Source: Cloacibacterium caeni (GTDB taxonomy: Bacteria > Bacteroidota > Bacteroidia > Flavobacteriales > Weeksellaceae). Taken from it: DNA of 64,000 nucleotides. The position numbers and the translations under genes were made by a program. Shown here one piece after another: positions 1-7,688 of the stretch (positions within the stretch are counted from its first letter, which is position 1; each line of letters starts with the position of its first letter). The DNA is taken from contig NZ_OU015321.1 in NCBI RefSeq assembly GCF_907163105.1, positions 434,001-498,000 of the forward strand, read 5' to 3'. The notes under the pieces are model-generated. The model was not told the origin of the DNA. It saw only the letters and a program-made list of their open reading frames with translations, and made no database searches.

Positions 1-286
1 AATTTACCGAGAAGAAAGACAATCTTACAAACTAGATTTGGCGATTGGTGATGATTATGTCATTGAATTATTTTGTTTTCCGAACCCACCGAAAAGACCT
101 TCCAGGCCAGAAAGTTGTGGTTTGAGACATTTGGCTTTTGCAGTTGAAAATGTGGAAGAAAAACGTGCAGAATTGTTGCAAAAAAGAATCGATTGTGAAG
201 AAATTAGAATAGATGAATTTACCAATAAAAAGTTCTTTTTCATTGCTGATCCAGATGATTTGCCTTTAGAATTTTACGAAATGTAA
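1..286 (+). CDS. VOC (glyoxalase-like) family protein, C-terminal part
   Basis: The reading frame is open from the window edge, so the gene starts upstream and only its last ~95 codons are here. The residues GLRHLAFAV followed by ENVEEK and a terminal FFFIADPDDLPLEFYEM match the second beta-alpha-beta-beta-beta module of YaeR/GloA2-type vicinal oxygen chelate proteins: metal-ligand His in RHLAF and Glu in LEFYE. These are small cytosolic metal-dependent enzymes of uncertain substrate. The TTG at 38 is not believed to be the start, because the frame upstream continues with protein-like residues. Confidence 0.8.
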   Translation, partial: IYREERQSYKLDLAIGDDYVIELFCFPNPPKRPSRPESCGLRHLAFAVENVEEKRAELLQKRIDCEEIRIDEFTNKKFFFIADPDDLPLEFYEM

Positions 287-538
287 CTTTTCAAAATATC
301 AAAAGACTTATTTATTGAATTTTTAAGAAATTTTTGTGATTTATGAACAAATATTTCTGAAACGCAAAGTTTTATTTTAACAACAATCAAACAAAGAAAG
401 CAAAGTTTTTTCGCTTTGCGAATTTTTAAGCGTTCGCTTCAAGCGAATTATTTCGCTTCCTTGCTTCCTTAAAATGGATTTAATTTTTTTTATCTTCTTT
501 GCGTTTATTTAAAAGTAATATTTAATAATTTTTTTGAT
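287..538. repeat. intergenic region with GCAAAG hairpins
   Basis: No gene is seen. The stretch holds a hairpin at 400-419 (GCAAAG / CTTTGC) followed by AT-rich sequence and nested AAGCG / CGCTT repeats at 429-460. The motif ACGCAAAGTTTT recurs nearby. The hairpin could end transcription of the VOC gene. The style is a dispersed intergenic palindrome; its family cannot be named from this copy alone. Confidence 0.5.
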
Positions 539-973
539 ATGAAAAAAATCTTCTTTCTCCTGATTTCCAGTTTTTCTTTTGCTCAAAATACATCAGAAAA
601 AGAAATCATAAAACCTATTGAAAACCTTTTCAATGCAATGAAATTTGCAGATTCTCTTGGAGTGAAAAACGCTTTTTCTAATTCTGCCATTATGCAGACT
701 TTTGGAAAAAATCAAGAAATAAGAACCGATAAGGTAGAAGATTTTGCCAAACAAGTTGGGAGTTCTAAAGTAGGAGATTTAGACGAAAGATTTACCATTT
801 CTAAAGTTTTGGTTGATGGAAATATGGCTTCGGTTTGGGTTCCTTATCAGTTTTATTATAAAGGAAATTTCTCGCATTGCGGCGTTAATAGCTTTCAATT
901 GGCAAAATTGAATAACGAATGGAAAATTCAATATATCATTGATGCCAGAAGAAAAGATAATTGTATAAAGTAA
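539..973 (+). CDS. secreted NTF2/SnoaL-like protein
   Basis: 144 residues with an N-terminal signal peptide (about 1-16, hydrophobic, ending SFAQ). The rest has the layout of the nuclear transport factor 2 / SnoaL-like fold: an N-terminal helix (EKEIIKPIENLFNAMKFAD), a short segment of negative charge, then paired strands ending in a WKIQYIIDARR strand. Such proteins in Bacteroidota are periplasmic or exported and usually have no assigned reaction. It stands alone, followed by a hairpin terminator. Start chosen because the signal peptide begins there. Confidence 0.65.
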   Translation: MKKIFFLLISSFSFAQNTSEKEIIKPIENLFNAMKFADSLGVKNAFSNSAIMQTFGKNQEIRTDKVEDFAKQVGSSKVGDLDERFTISKVLVDGNMASVWVPYQFYYKGNFSHCGVNSFQLAKLNNEWKIQYIIDARRKDNCIK

Positions 974-1000
974 AATCGGACGAAAGTTCGATTTTTTTTA
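973..1000 (+). terminator. hairpin terminator after the NTF2-like gene
   Basis: AAATCG and CGATTT arms enclose a GAAA loop, directly after the stop codon, and are followed by a run of T. This is a typical intrinsic terminator. Confidence 0.7.
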
Positions 1001-1013
1001 TTTTGATGATAAA

Positions 1014-1044
1014 TTGCTAGGAGTAAAACTTATTTATATTTTTG
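1014..1044 (+). promoter_or_regulatory. putative Bacteroidota promoter of purK
   Basis: A TTG at 1014-1016 and a TATTTTTG box at 1037-1044 fit the Bacteroidota -33 TTG / -7 TAnnTTTG pattern with a 20-bp gap. The ATG of purK follows 21 bp later. Confidence 0.55.
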
Positions 1045-1065
1045 CAGGGAAATAAATCAATAAAA

Positions 1066-2175
1066 ATGAAAATCGGTATTCTCGGAGGTGGACAATTAGG
1101 AAGAATGTTCATTCAAAATGCATTAAACTACGACGATGAATTTCACGTTTTAGACCCAAACTCTGATTGTTCTTGCGCTTATATCTCGCATTTTACTAAA
1201 GGAAATTTTAATAATTATGAAGACGTTTTGGCTTTCGGTCAAGATAAAGATGTGATTTCCATAGAAATAGAACATGTGAATGTAGATGCACTTTTCGAAT
1301 TGGAAAAACAAGGCAAAAAAGTGATTCCCAATGCGGAAATCATCAAAACCATTCAACAGAAAATTCTACAAAAAGAGTTTTATAAAAAACACAACATTCC
1401 AAGTCCTGATTTCGAAATTTTTGACGGAACTTCAGACGAAATTAAGATTGAATTTCCTTTTGTTCAAAAACTAAATACTGGAGGTTACGACGGAAAAGGA
1501 GTGCAAATCATCAAAAATGCCGATGACCTAAAAAACCTTTGGACAGAAGATTCAGTTTTAGAGAATTTGGTGGATATAGACAAAGAACTTTCCATTATTA
1601 TAGCCAAAAACGAAAATGGAGAAACCAAAATCTTTCCCGTAACAGAAATGGTTGCCGATGAAAAATTGAACCTTTTGGATTTCAATATTTGTCCTGCCGA
1701 TATTTCATCAGAAGTTCAATCTCAAATTGATGCCATTGCAGAAAAATTTATTTTCGCAGCCAATTCTGCTGGACTTTTTGCCATCGAATTATTCCTCGAT
1801 AAAAACGGAAAAGTTTGGGTAAACGAAACAGCGCCAAGATTGCACAATTCTGGTCATCAAACGCAAGAAGGAAACGCGAATTCTCAGTTTGAGCAATTTT
1901 ATAGAACTTTGAAAAATCTTCCTTTAGCAGATACAGATGCTTTTGGATTTTCAGGAATGCTGAATTTAGTAGGAGAACAAAACTACAGTGGAAAAGTAAA
2001 ATATGAAGGTTTAGAAGAGGTTTTGAAACTTCCAAAAACTTACGTTCATCTCTACGGAAAAACAGAAACCAAACCCGGTAGAAAAATGGGACACATCAAT
2101 GTTTTAGCCAATTCCAGAGAAGAATTACTAGATAAGCTGAATCATATTAAAACTTTGGTAAGAGTGATTGCTTAA
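1066..2175 (+). CDS. purK: 5-(carboxyamino)imidazole ribonucleotide synthase
   Basis: ATP-grasp enzyme that carboxylates AIR with bicarbonate and ATP to N5-CAIR in purine synthesis. The protein opens with MKIGILGGGQLGRMF, the PurK dinucleotide-like N-lobe. It has the ATP-grasp glycine loop NTGGYDGKGV near residue 140 and the metal/ATP-binding WVNETAPRLHNSGH near residue 255. 369 residues, normal for the family. An in-frame TTG at 1042 exists but lies in the promoter box, so ATG 1066 is used. Its partner purE lies 1.1 kb downstream, separated by an oppositely oriented transporter gene. Confidence 0.95.
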   Translation: MKIGILGGGQLGRMFIQNALNYDDEFHVLDPNSDCSCAYISHFTKGNFNNYEDVLAFGQDKDVISIEIEHVNVDALFELEKQGKKVIPNAEIIKTIQQKILQKEFYKKHNIPSPDFEIFDGTSDEIKIEFPFVQKLNTGGYDGKGVQIIKNADDLKNLWTEDSVLENLVDIDKELSIIIAKNENGETKIFPVTEMVADEKLNLLDFNICPADISSEVQSQIDAIAEKFIFAANSAGLFAIELFLDKNGKVWVNETAPRLHNSGHQTQEGNANSQFEQFYRTLKNLPLADTDAFGFSGMLNLVGEQNYSGKVKYEGLEEVLKLPKTYVHLYGKTETKPGRKMGHINVLANSREELLDKLNHIKTLVRVIA

Positions 2176-2248
2176 GTGGGAGATTTTTAGAATGGAAGAA
2201 TGGAAGAGTGGGAGAGTTGTAGAGAGGGAGAGTTTTAAACTTTCGTCA

Positions 2249-3181
2249 TTAATCTTCGGACTTCAGACTTCTAGCTTCAGACTTTTTAAACATTTCCTTT
2301 TTTAGGTTCATAATAAAGACTCCAGAAATAATAAGAATAGCCGCAAAAATAAATTTTGTGGTTATTTTTTCATCTAAAATTAGCCAACCTAAGAAAATGG
2401 CGATAATCGTATTTACGTAATTCAGCATTGAAATTTGTGATGGATTTACCCTTTTTAGTGCATAAAGAAACGCATAATAAGTAATCACCGAGCCGAAAAC
2501 ACCCAAATAAACCACGTAAGCAAATGATTCTGCACTCCATTTTTCGAAATCATAATTTTTGGTAAAAGCAATGGCAAAAATAAGTTGCAGAATTCCAGCA
2601 AAAGCAAATTGATAGAATAAATTCAATAAAATATTATCAGAATGAATCGTGATTTTTTTGGTAAAAAGTGTTCCAGAAGCCCAACCTAAAATCCCGATGA
2701 ATAAAACAATAAGTCCCAATCTGTAATCAGGATTCAACAATTCTTGTAAACCATCGGAAAAAATGAGCAAAACGCCACTAAAACCTAAAATTAATCCTAA
2801 AACAGATTTCAGTTTAAATTGTTCTAACCCAATGAGAACACTTCCCAGAAATACAATAATCGGTGAAGTAGCAGTAAGAACCGAAGCGAGGCTACTATTG
2901 ATGTGTTTCTCTGCAATGGTTGTCATTCCGTTAGCAATGATAATCATTAATGTAGAAAGAATGATTTGAGTTTTCAGATTTTTCAAACCAATCCATTTCA
3001 GTTGTTTTTTATAGACCAAAAAACCCAACAATAAAAGTGCAGCAATGCTTTGTCTGATTCCGGTAACAAACCAAGGTGGTATGGTTTCTACAGCAACTCT
3101 GATTCCTAAATATGTAGTTCCCCAAACTATTGCAACCGTGATAATGGCTAAAATAAGTTTGAAATCTTTTTCTGTGTTCAT
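2249..3181 (-). CDS. DMT/EamA family transporter
   Basis: 310 residues with ten hydrophobic segments arranged as two EamA repeats. WGTTYLGIRVAVETIPPWFVTGIRQ at the first helices and the second-repeat ALKRVNPSQISMLNYVNTI are characteristic of the drug/metabolite transporter superfamily. It probably exports a small metabolite across the inner membrane; the substrate cannot be read from the sequence. It lies on the opposite strand between purK and purE. The C-terminus is short and basic. Confidence 0.85.
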   Translation of the reverse strand: MNTEKDFKLILAIITVAIVWGTTYLGIRVAVETIPPWFVTGIRQSIAALLLLGFLVYKKQLKWIGLKNLKTQIILSTLMIIIANGMTTIAEKHINSSLASVLTATSPIIVFLGSVLIGLEQFKLKSVLGLILGFSGVLLIFSDGLQELLNPDYRLGLIVLFIGILGWASGTLFTKKITIHSDNILLNLFYQFAFAGILQLIFAIAFTKNYDFEKWSAESFAYVVYLGVFGSVITYYAFLYALKRVNPSQISMLNYVNTIIAIFLGWLILDEKITTKFIFAAILIISGVFIMNLKKEMFKKSEARSLKSED

Positions 3182-3238
3182 AATGATTTTCGCGGTACGA
3201 AGATATTCAATTCTAGCTTAAAAAACGATATTTTTTTC

Positions 3239-3246
3239 TATCTTTG
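3239..3246 (+). promoter_or_regulatory. -7 box of purE
   Basis: TATCTTTG matches the TAnnTTTG box and sits 19 bp before the purE ATG at 3266. An AGGAG-like stretch follows at 3248-3252. No clear -33 TTG is seen. Confidence 0.45.
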
Positions 3247-3265
3247 AAGGAGTAAAAATGTAAAA

Positions 3266-3766
3266 ATGGTTTCAATTATCATGGGCAGTCAGAGCGATTT
3301 GCCAATTATGCAACAAGCTGCTGATTTTTTAAAATCTCTAGAAATTCCTTACGAACTCACCGTAGTTTCTGCGCACAGAACGCCAGAACGCATGTTCGAT
3401 TTTGCAAAATCTGCCAAAAACAGAGGCGTAAAAGTCATCATTGCAGGAGCAGGAGGAGCTGCACATTTACCAGGAATGGTGGCGAGTTGTACTACTTTAC
3501 CAGTGATTGGAGTGCCTATTTTGTCGTCTAATTCTATTGATGGTTGGGATTCTGTGTTGTCAATTTTGCAAATGCCTTCAGGAATTCCTGTGGCGACAGT
3601 TGCTTTGAATGGGGCTAACAATGCTGGGATTTTGGCTGCTAAAATTTTAGGAAGTTCAGAAGAAGAAATTTCTACAAAATTAGAAATTTATCAATTGAGC
3701 CTGAAAGAAAAAGTGCTTTCTACCATCGAAGAAATCAAAAAAGAACACCCGAATTCTTACGATTAA
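3266..3766 (+). CDS. purE: N5-CAIR mutase
   Basis: Converts N5-CAIR, the PurK product, to CAIR in purine synthesis. It shows the class I PurE signatures MGSQSDLPIM (residues 6-15), the catalytic loop SAHRTPERM near residue 40, and AGAGGAAHLPGM near residue 65. 166 residues, the usual size, and active as an octamer in known members. It is preceded by its own -7 box, so purK and purE are probably transcribed separately here. Confidence 0.95.
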   Translation: MVSIIMGSQSDLPIMQQAADFLKSLEIPYELTVVSAHRTPERMFDFAKSAKNRGVKVIIAGAGGAAHLPGMVASCTTLPVIGVPILSSNSIDGWDSVLSILQMPSGIPVATVALNGANNAGILAAKILGSSEEEISTKLEIYQLSLKEKVLSTIEEIKKEHPNSYD

Positions 3767-4089
3767 CTCTTTATTGCGGGGAGTTTTATGAAATAAAACG
3801 ACAAAGCAATCTGTTTTCGTCAGTCTGAGCGGAGTCGAAGATAGAAGCAAGACGCTTTCGTTTCTTTTCACTTTCAGTCCTGCTTTTCGTTGCAATCTTT
3901 TTTGGTGGCTTCGGCTACGCTCAGCCTCCAAAAAAGGATTTCCACTGCAATCAGGGCTAGGATTTTGGGTTGGTTTTTGTTTTTTTAAATAAAATGTTAT
4001 GTTATAATTGATATATTTATTGATGTTTTTATTAAAATTTTTATATTTATTGAATTTTTTTAATTTTACATTTTAAATGAATATTAATA
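3767..4089. repeat. intergenic palindromic repeat upstream of the TAC operon
   Basis: Without a gene. A possible purE terminator lies at 3767-3790 (AACTC / GAGTT arms). From about 3820 to 3962 there is a long imperfect palindrome with arms CTTTTTTGGTGGCT and AGCCTCCAAAAAAGG around 3895-3945, ending in GCAATCAGGGCTAG. A related sequence (GCCCTGATTGAAGCGG) occurs at 51661-51745 in opposite orientation, so this is a dispersed chromosomal repeat. From 3970 to 4089 the sequence turns extremely AT-rich, continuous with the following operon. Confidence 0.55.
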
Positions 4090-4653
4090 ATGGTTTTTAC
4101 ATTTGATGGATTTCACGGCACAAGTTTTGATTCAGCTAAAAAAATACTTTCAAATAATTATGAATTATCAATTGGAGATGACGAATGGCTTGGTGATGGT
4201 GTATATTTTTTCGTTGCAGGTGTAAGTACTAGAATTTTAGAGCTTGCTGAAAAATGGGCACTAACTCAATCTTGGGATAATGATAAAAAGATTTATAAGT
4301 ATAAAGAATATTGTGTTTTACATTCTAATATTCAAGTTGAGGAATCTGAATATCTAGATTTAACAATAGAAGATGGGGTTGAAATATTATCTTATTTAGT
4401 AGAAAGATATAAAGATAAAATAGAAACTATCGGTAAAAAAATGAAATTTTATGATGGTTTTATTCTAAATTTAGCAAGAGGTGAAGGTTTTTTACCTTTA
4501 GAGGTTGTAAAAGGGAATTTTTATATTAAATTTGCACAAGAAAGAATTGAAAGAATAAATCTTAGGACAAGTAATTGTACAATTTGTACAGTTTATAATC
4601 CTAATAAGAATATTTTATCAAATTCCATAAAAATAACAGGACAAATAAAATGA
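4090..4653 (+). CDS. probable ADP-ribosyltransferase-fold toxin of a TAC system (CmdT-like)
   Basis: 187 residues. The N-terminus FHGTSFDSAKKIL (His9) followed by WLGDGVYFF (Tyr39) is the arrangement of the H-Y[-E] ADP-ribosyltransferase/PARP-like fold: HG(T/S) on the first NAD-binding strand and a G-x-G-x-YF strand next. The acidic third residue is not confidently placed. It is the first gene of a tight operon: its TGA overlaps the ATG of the 75-residue gene by 4 bp, and a SecB-like chaperone gene follows. The known CmdTAC defence system has the same order: mRNA ADP-ribosyltransferase, antitoxin, SecB-like chaperone. Function here is inferred from fold motif plus gene order. Markedly AT-richer than purE or the esterase, which suggests acquisition by transfer. 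Confidence 0.65.
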   Translation: MVFTFDGFHGTSFDSAKKILSNNYELSIGDDEWLGDGVYFFVAGVSTRILELAEKWALTQSWDNDKKIYKYKEYCVLHSNIQVEESEYLDLTIEDGVEILSYLVERYKDKIETIGKKMKFYDGFILNLARGEGFLPLEVVKGNFYIKFAQERIERINLRTSNCTICTVYNPNKNILSNSIKITGQIK

Positions 4654-4877
4654 AACTTAAAGACGTAAAAGAAAGGATAGATAATTTTTTTGATAATATT
4701 AGTGCAGAAAAATTATATGAAGTTTCTGTTTTGAAATATGGTTTTTCTGAAATTACAGTTGATTTAGAAAATAAACATTTTGAAACGGCAAAAATTTCTT
4801 ATTACTCATCATCAATAAGATTTATTTTTAATGATGAAAAAACTAAGTTAGATTGTAATCTTGCATTAGCCGCTTAA
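4650..4877 (+). CDS. small middle gene of the TAC operon, probable antitoxin
   Basis: 75 residues, acidic at the start (KERIDNFFDNISAEKLYEV), with a strand-rich second half. I recognise no family. Its position decides the call: it overlaps the putative toxin gene by 4 bp (ATGA) and ends one base before the SecB-like gene. In toxin-antitoxin-chaperone systems the middle gene encodes an unstable antitoxin that the chaperone must hold to stay functional. No DNA-binding helix-turn-helix is obvious, so autorepression is uncertain. Confidence 0.6.
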   Translation: MKLKDVKERIDNFFDNISAEKLYEVSVLKYGFSEITVDLENKHFETAKISYYSSSIRFIFNDEKTKLDCNLALAA

Positions 4878-4878
4878 A

Positions 4879-5280
4879 ATGAAAATACAACTTAAAAATT
4901 GGAAAATAGCTAACTTAAGTATGTCACTTTTAGACGAAAGAACTAAAAGAGATAATGACTCTTTTGATTTAGAGTCAGGAAATTTTTTTTCTGATGATGA
5001 AGAAAATAATACTTTTGGAGTTGCGTTTAAGCTTAATATAAATGATAGGTCATTTGATTTGATTATTGAAGCTTTTTTTAATTTTGAAATAGTAGATGAA
5101 AAAATAACAGAAGACTTTAAACTATCTTCTTTTCCTAAAATAAACGCACCTGCTATTGCGTTTCCATATTTGCGAGCTTTTGTTTCAAATTTAACATTAC
5201 AATCAGGACTAGAACCAGTAATTTTACCATCTATTAATTTTGTTCAGCTAGCTAATAATGATTCGTCTATTAAAGAATAA
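4879..5280 (+). CDS. SecB-like chaperone of the TAC operon (CmdC-like)
   Basis: 133 residues. The C-terminal half (INAPAIAFPYLRAFVSNLT, then LEPVILPSINFVQL) matches the SecB core, where a PN/A-x-x-FPYLR helix start is followed by a G-x-x-P-(V/L)-x-LPxINF segment. The N-terminal half is beta-rich as in SecB. Solitary SecB acts in protein export, but SecB paralogues encoded after a toxin and antitoxin stabilise the antitoxin and release the toxin when phage proteins titrate the chaperone. Starting 1 bp after the antitoxin stop, it is almost surely co-translated. This is the strongest family signal in the operon. Confidence 0.75.
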   Translation: MKIQLKNWKIANLSMSLLDERTKRDNDSFDLESGNFFSDDEENNTFGVAFKLNINDRSFDLIIEAFFNFEIVDEKITEDFKLSSFPKINAPAIAFPYLRAFVSNLTLQSGLEPVILPSINFVQLANNDSSIKE

Positions 5281-5355
5281 ATTTTTTAAGTTATAGTTGG
5301 TTCTATTTATTTAGTAAAAGTAAAAATATTCTTAGTTCTACTTGTATTAAACAAA

Positions 5356-6180
5356 TCATTTCAACCACAAAACAGCACCTTCAAATTCTCTTCGCCAATA
5401 GATTTCATTGTGTTTTCCGTCTTCGTCTATTTTTAGGAAGATATTTTTAGATTTTACGTTTTTAGATTTCAGGTTTTCTATTATGCGTTTGGTTTGTTCT
5501 TCCATATCTTCATCTTCGTGTTTTCCTTGGATAAAATAATATTTCTGATGCTTTAAATTAACTTTAGAATGGCTAATAAATGCATTCAAATCTTCAGCAT
5601 TAAACCAAAATGCAGAAGAAAAAGCCAATACTTTACCGAAAGTTTCAGGATATTTCACTGCTGCATAAACAGAAATCAGCGCTCCGAGTGAACTTCCACC
5701 AATCGTGGTGTGTTTTTTACAAGATTTTGTTCTGTAATTTTTATCAATGTAAGGTTTCAGGGTTTCCACGATAAATTTCACGTAGTTTTCGCCATTTCCG
5801 CCGCCGTATTTTGCATTTTTAAAGGGAGAAAGTTCTTCAATTCGTTTTTCGCCACCGTTATCTATTCCTACAACAATTACGGATTTTCCGGTTTTTTCAA
5901 AAATTTTGTTCAGTGTTTCATCTGCTTGCCATTCACCAGCGTATGAAGTAGCATCGTCAAAGAGATTTTGCGCATCTTGAAGATACAATACTTCATATTT
6001 TTGGTGAGAATTTTCGTAATCTTTAGGTAAATAAATCCAAATTCTTCGTGTGGTTTTAAGTTGAGGAACATCAAAATTTTCAGAAATAATCTTCACATTT
6101 TCTGTCGCCGTGCTTTTCTTTTCTTGACTCCATAAAAAAGTACAACTGATGATGAACAGAAAGCGAAAGAAATTTTTCAT
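5356..6180 (-). CDS. secreted alpha/beta-hydrolase, esterase D/Fes-like
   Basis: 274 residues with a signal peptide (residues 1-18, ending FLWSQ). The fold is that of the putative esterase family (IroE/Fes/antigen 85-like): WIYLPKDYE near residue 50, YLQDAQNLFD with the oxyanion region, the nucleophile elbow GGSSLGALIS near residue 165, an acid region QGKHEDEDM and a final GKHNEIYWRREF carrying the catalytic His. It probably hydrolyses an ester in the periplasm; the substrate is unknown. The gene ends 75 bp from the TAC operon, converging with it, and starts 7 bp after the tyrA stop, so it may be cotranscribed with tyrA. Confidence 0.85.
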   Translation of the reverse strand: MKNFFRFLFIISCTFLWSQEKKSTATENVKIISENFDVPQLKTTRRIWIYLPKDYENSHQKYEVLYLQDAQNLFDDATSYAGEWQADETLNKIFEKTGKSVIVVGIDNGGEKRIEELSPFKNAKYGGGNGENYVKFIVETLKPYIDKNYRTKSCKKHTTIGGSSLGALISVYAAVKYPETFGKVLAFSSAFWFNAEDLNAFISHSKVNLKHQKYYFIQGKHEDEDMEEQTKRIIENLKSKNVKSKNIFLKIDEDGKHNEIYWRREFEGAVLWLK

Positions 6181-6186
6181 GACGAA

Positions 6187-7029
6187 TTATTTTAAGATGC
6201 CTCGGATTTTATTGGCGTTTTTGATGAGTTCTTCCAGAAGTTCAAAATTCTCTTTTTCTAGAGCAGACTTGAATTTTCTGAGTTGTGTAATGTGTTCATT
6301 CAGAACGTCTAACACATTTTCTTTGTTTTGTTTAAAGATAGGAACCCACATTTCTGGATGAGATTTCGCCAAACGAACCGTACTCGAAAAACCAGAACTC
6401 GCCAATTGGAAAATGGTATCTTCTTCGCGTTCTTTTTCTAAAACCGTGTTTGCCAAAGCATAAGAAGTGATGTGTGAAATGTGAGAAATGTACGCAGTGT
6501 GAACGTCATGAGCGTCTGCATTCATGTAAATCAGGTGCATTTCTAGATTTTTGGCGATATTTTCTACCAATGCTAATGCATCTTGCTCAGAATCTTCACG
6601 GTCGCAAATTACAGCAGCTCTTCCTGCAAAACTTTCTTTCTGAGCGGCTTTCGGTCCAGAATTTTCGGTTCCCCACATTGGGTGAAATGCTACAAATCTT
6701 TTTCGGTTCGGATGATTTTTAATGGCCTCTACAATTCCAGATTTGGTAGAACCAGTATCCATTACCGTTTGTTTATCGGTAATTAAATCTAGAACTTGTG
6801 GTAAAATTTTAACCGTAGCATCTACTGGAATAGCGGTAATGATAAGGTCTGCGTTTTTTATACCATTTTCAAAATTTTCGAAACGGTCTATAATTCCTAA
6901 TTCTTGGGCTTCTTGAAGGTGAATTTCTGATTTGTCAATTCCTATAAATTCTGCTCCGAAATTTTTTTCGCGGAGTTTTAGGGCGATAGAACCACCAATT
7001 AAACCTACACCAATAATCGCAATCTTCAT
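6187..7029 (-). CDS. tyrA: prephenate dehydrogenase
   Basis: Oxidatively decarboxylates prephenate to 4-hydroxyphenylpyruvate for tyrosine synthesis. The N-terminal Rossmann fold has GVGLIGGSIALKL (residues 7-19). Further on are the family motifs DTGSTKSGIVEA, the substrate-site HPMWGTENSGP and the helical SHISHITSYALANTVL. 280 residues, the length of monofunctional TyrA without chorismate mutase or ACT domain. It is followed closely by the esterase gene and preceded by two small membrane-protein genes on the same strand, suggesting one transcript of four genes. Confidence 0.92.
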   Translation of the reverse strand: MKIAIIGVGLIGGSIALKLREKNFGAEFIGIDKSEIHLQEAQELGIIDRFENFENGIKNADLIITAIPVDATVKILPQVLDLITDKQTVMDTGSTKSGIVEAIKNHPNRKRFVAFHPMWGTENSGPKAAQKESFAGRAAVICDREDSEQDALALVENIAKNLEMHLIYMNADAHDVHTAYISHISHITSYALANTVLEKEREEDTIFQLASSGFSSTVRLAKSHPEMWVPIFKQNKENVLDVLNEHITQLRKFKSALEKENFELLEELIKNANKIRGILK

Positions 7030-7043
7030 TTTGAAATTAATTT

Positions 7044-7280
7044 TTAGAGTTCTTTTTCCTTTTGTTTGATTTGATTAGAAATATTCAGAATATTAATAAA
7101 ATTGGGAATCAACGTAGCTACTGCTACTGCTATAAAGGTTGCAAAAGATTTTCCGTTGTAATACATCATGCTGAGTACAATAATCCAAAGAATAACCAAT
7201 CCTAAAAAGATTCCTAAGAAAACTTTTTGTAGTTTTTTTAATTGGGGAACACTCAGATCTGTGTATTTTTTCTTTTGCAT
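7044..7280 (-). CDS. small two-helix membrane protein
   Basis: 78 residues with two transmembrane helices (about 20-40 and 46-63), a basic N-terminus and a charged C-terminus ending in QKEKEL. No family recognised. It lies 14 bp before tyrA and 6 bp after the next upstream gene, so it appears to be part of that operon. Confidence 0.7.
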   Translation of the reverse strand: MQKKKYTDLSVPQLKKLQKVFLGIFLGLVILWIIVLSMMYYNGKSFATFIAVAVATLIPNFINILNISNQIKQKEKEL

Positions 7281-7286
7281 ATTTTG

Positions 7287-7658
7287 TTATTTTAGCTTTT
7301 TAAGACTGATGAAATGGGCATTTTCTTTACATTTTTCAAAAGTAATTTCATAGGTAGGATTTCCTTCTGGAGCGGTAAGTAAATAACTTGGACAAGGTTT
7401 TTTCTGTGCATCACTTTTATCAAAGTTAATTTCTCCTTTGGTAATAATGCTGTCTTTCAGAAATTTTTCGTCGATTTTCAAGGTTTTCATTTCTGCTTGA
7501 AAAGTTTCAGAATAGGTGAAATCTTTCGATAAAGTTTCGGCAATTACCCTAGAATTGGGAAGATAACCGCTACAACTTACCCCTTTTTTGTTCAAAATAA
7601 AGAATACAATTAATAATCCTGGAATTAACCCGATGAAAAAGAATTTCAGTTTTCTCAT
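7287..7658 (-). CDS. membrane-anchored hypothetical protein
   Basis: 123 residues. One N-terminal transmembrane helix (residues 6-22) begins right after MRKLK and is followed by a periplasmic domain with three cysteines (CSGYLPN, PCPSYLL, FEKCKEN) that could form disulfides. No known domain is evident. It precedes the small membrane protein and tyrA on the same strand. Function unknown. Confidence 0.7.
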   Translation of the reverse strand: MRKLKFFFIGLIPGLLIVFFILNKKGVSCSGYLPNSRVIAETLSKDFTYSETFQAEMKTLKIDEKFLKDSIITKGEINFDKSDAQKKPCPSYLLTAPEGNPTYEITFEKCKENAHFISLKKLK

Positions 7659-7688
7659 TGAATATGATGTAAAAAGTAAGTTGAAAAT

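Noticed and set aside
1042-1065. TTG start for purK
   Set aside because: It overlaps the -7 promoter box, and ATG 1066 begins the conserved MKIGILGGG.
4879-5280. Housekeeping SecB
   Set aside because: The gene follows a putative toxin and antitoxin with 1-bp spacing in AT-rich DNA and is not in a protein-export context.
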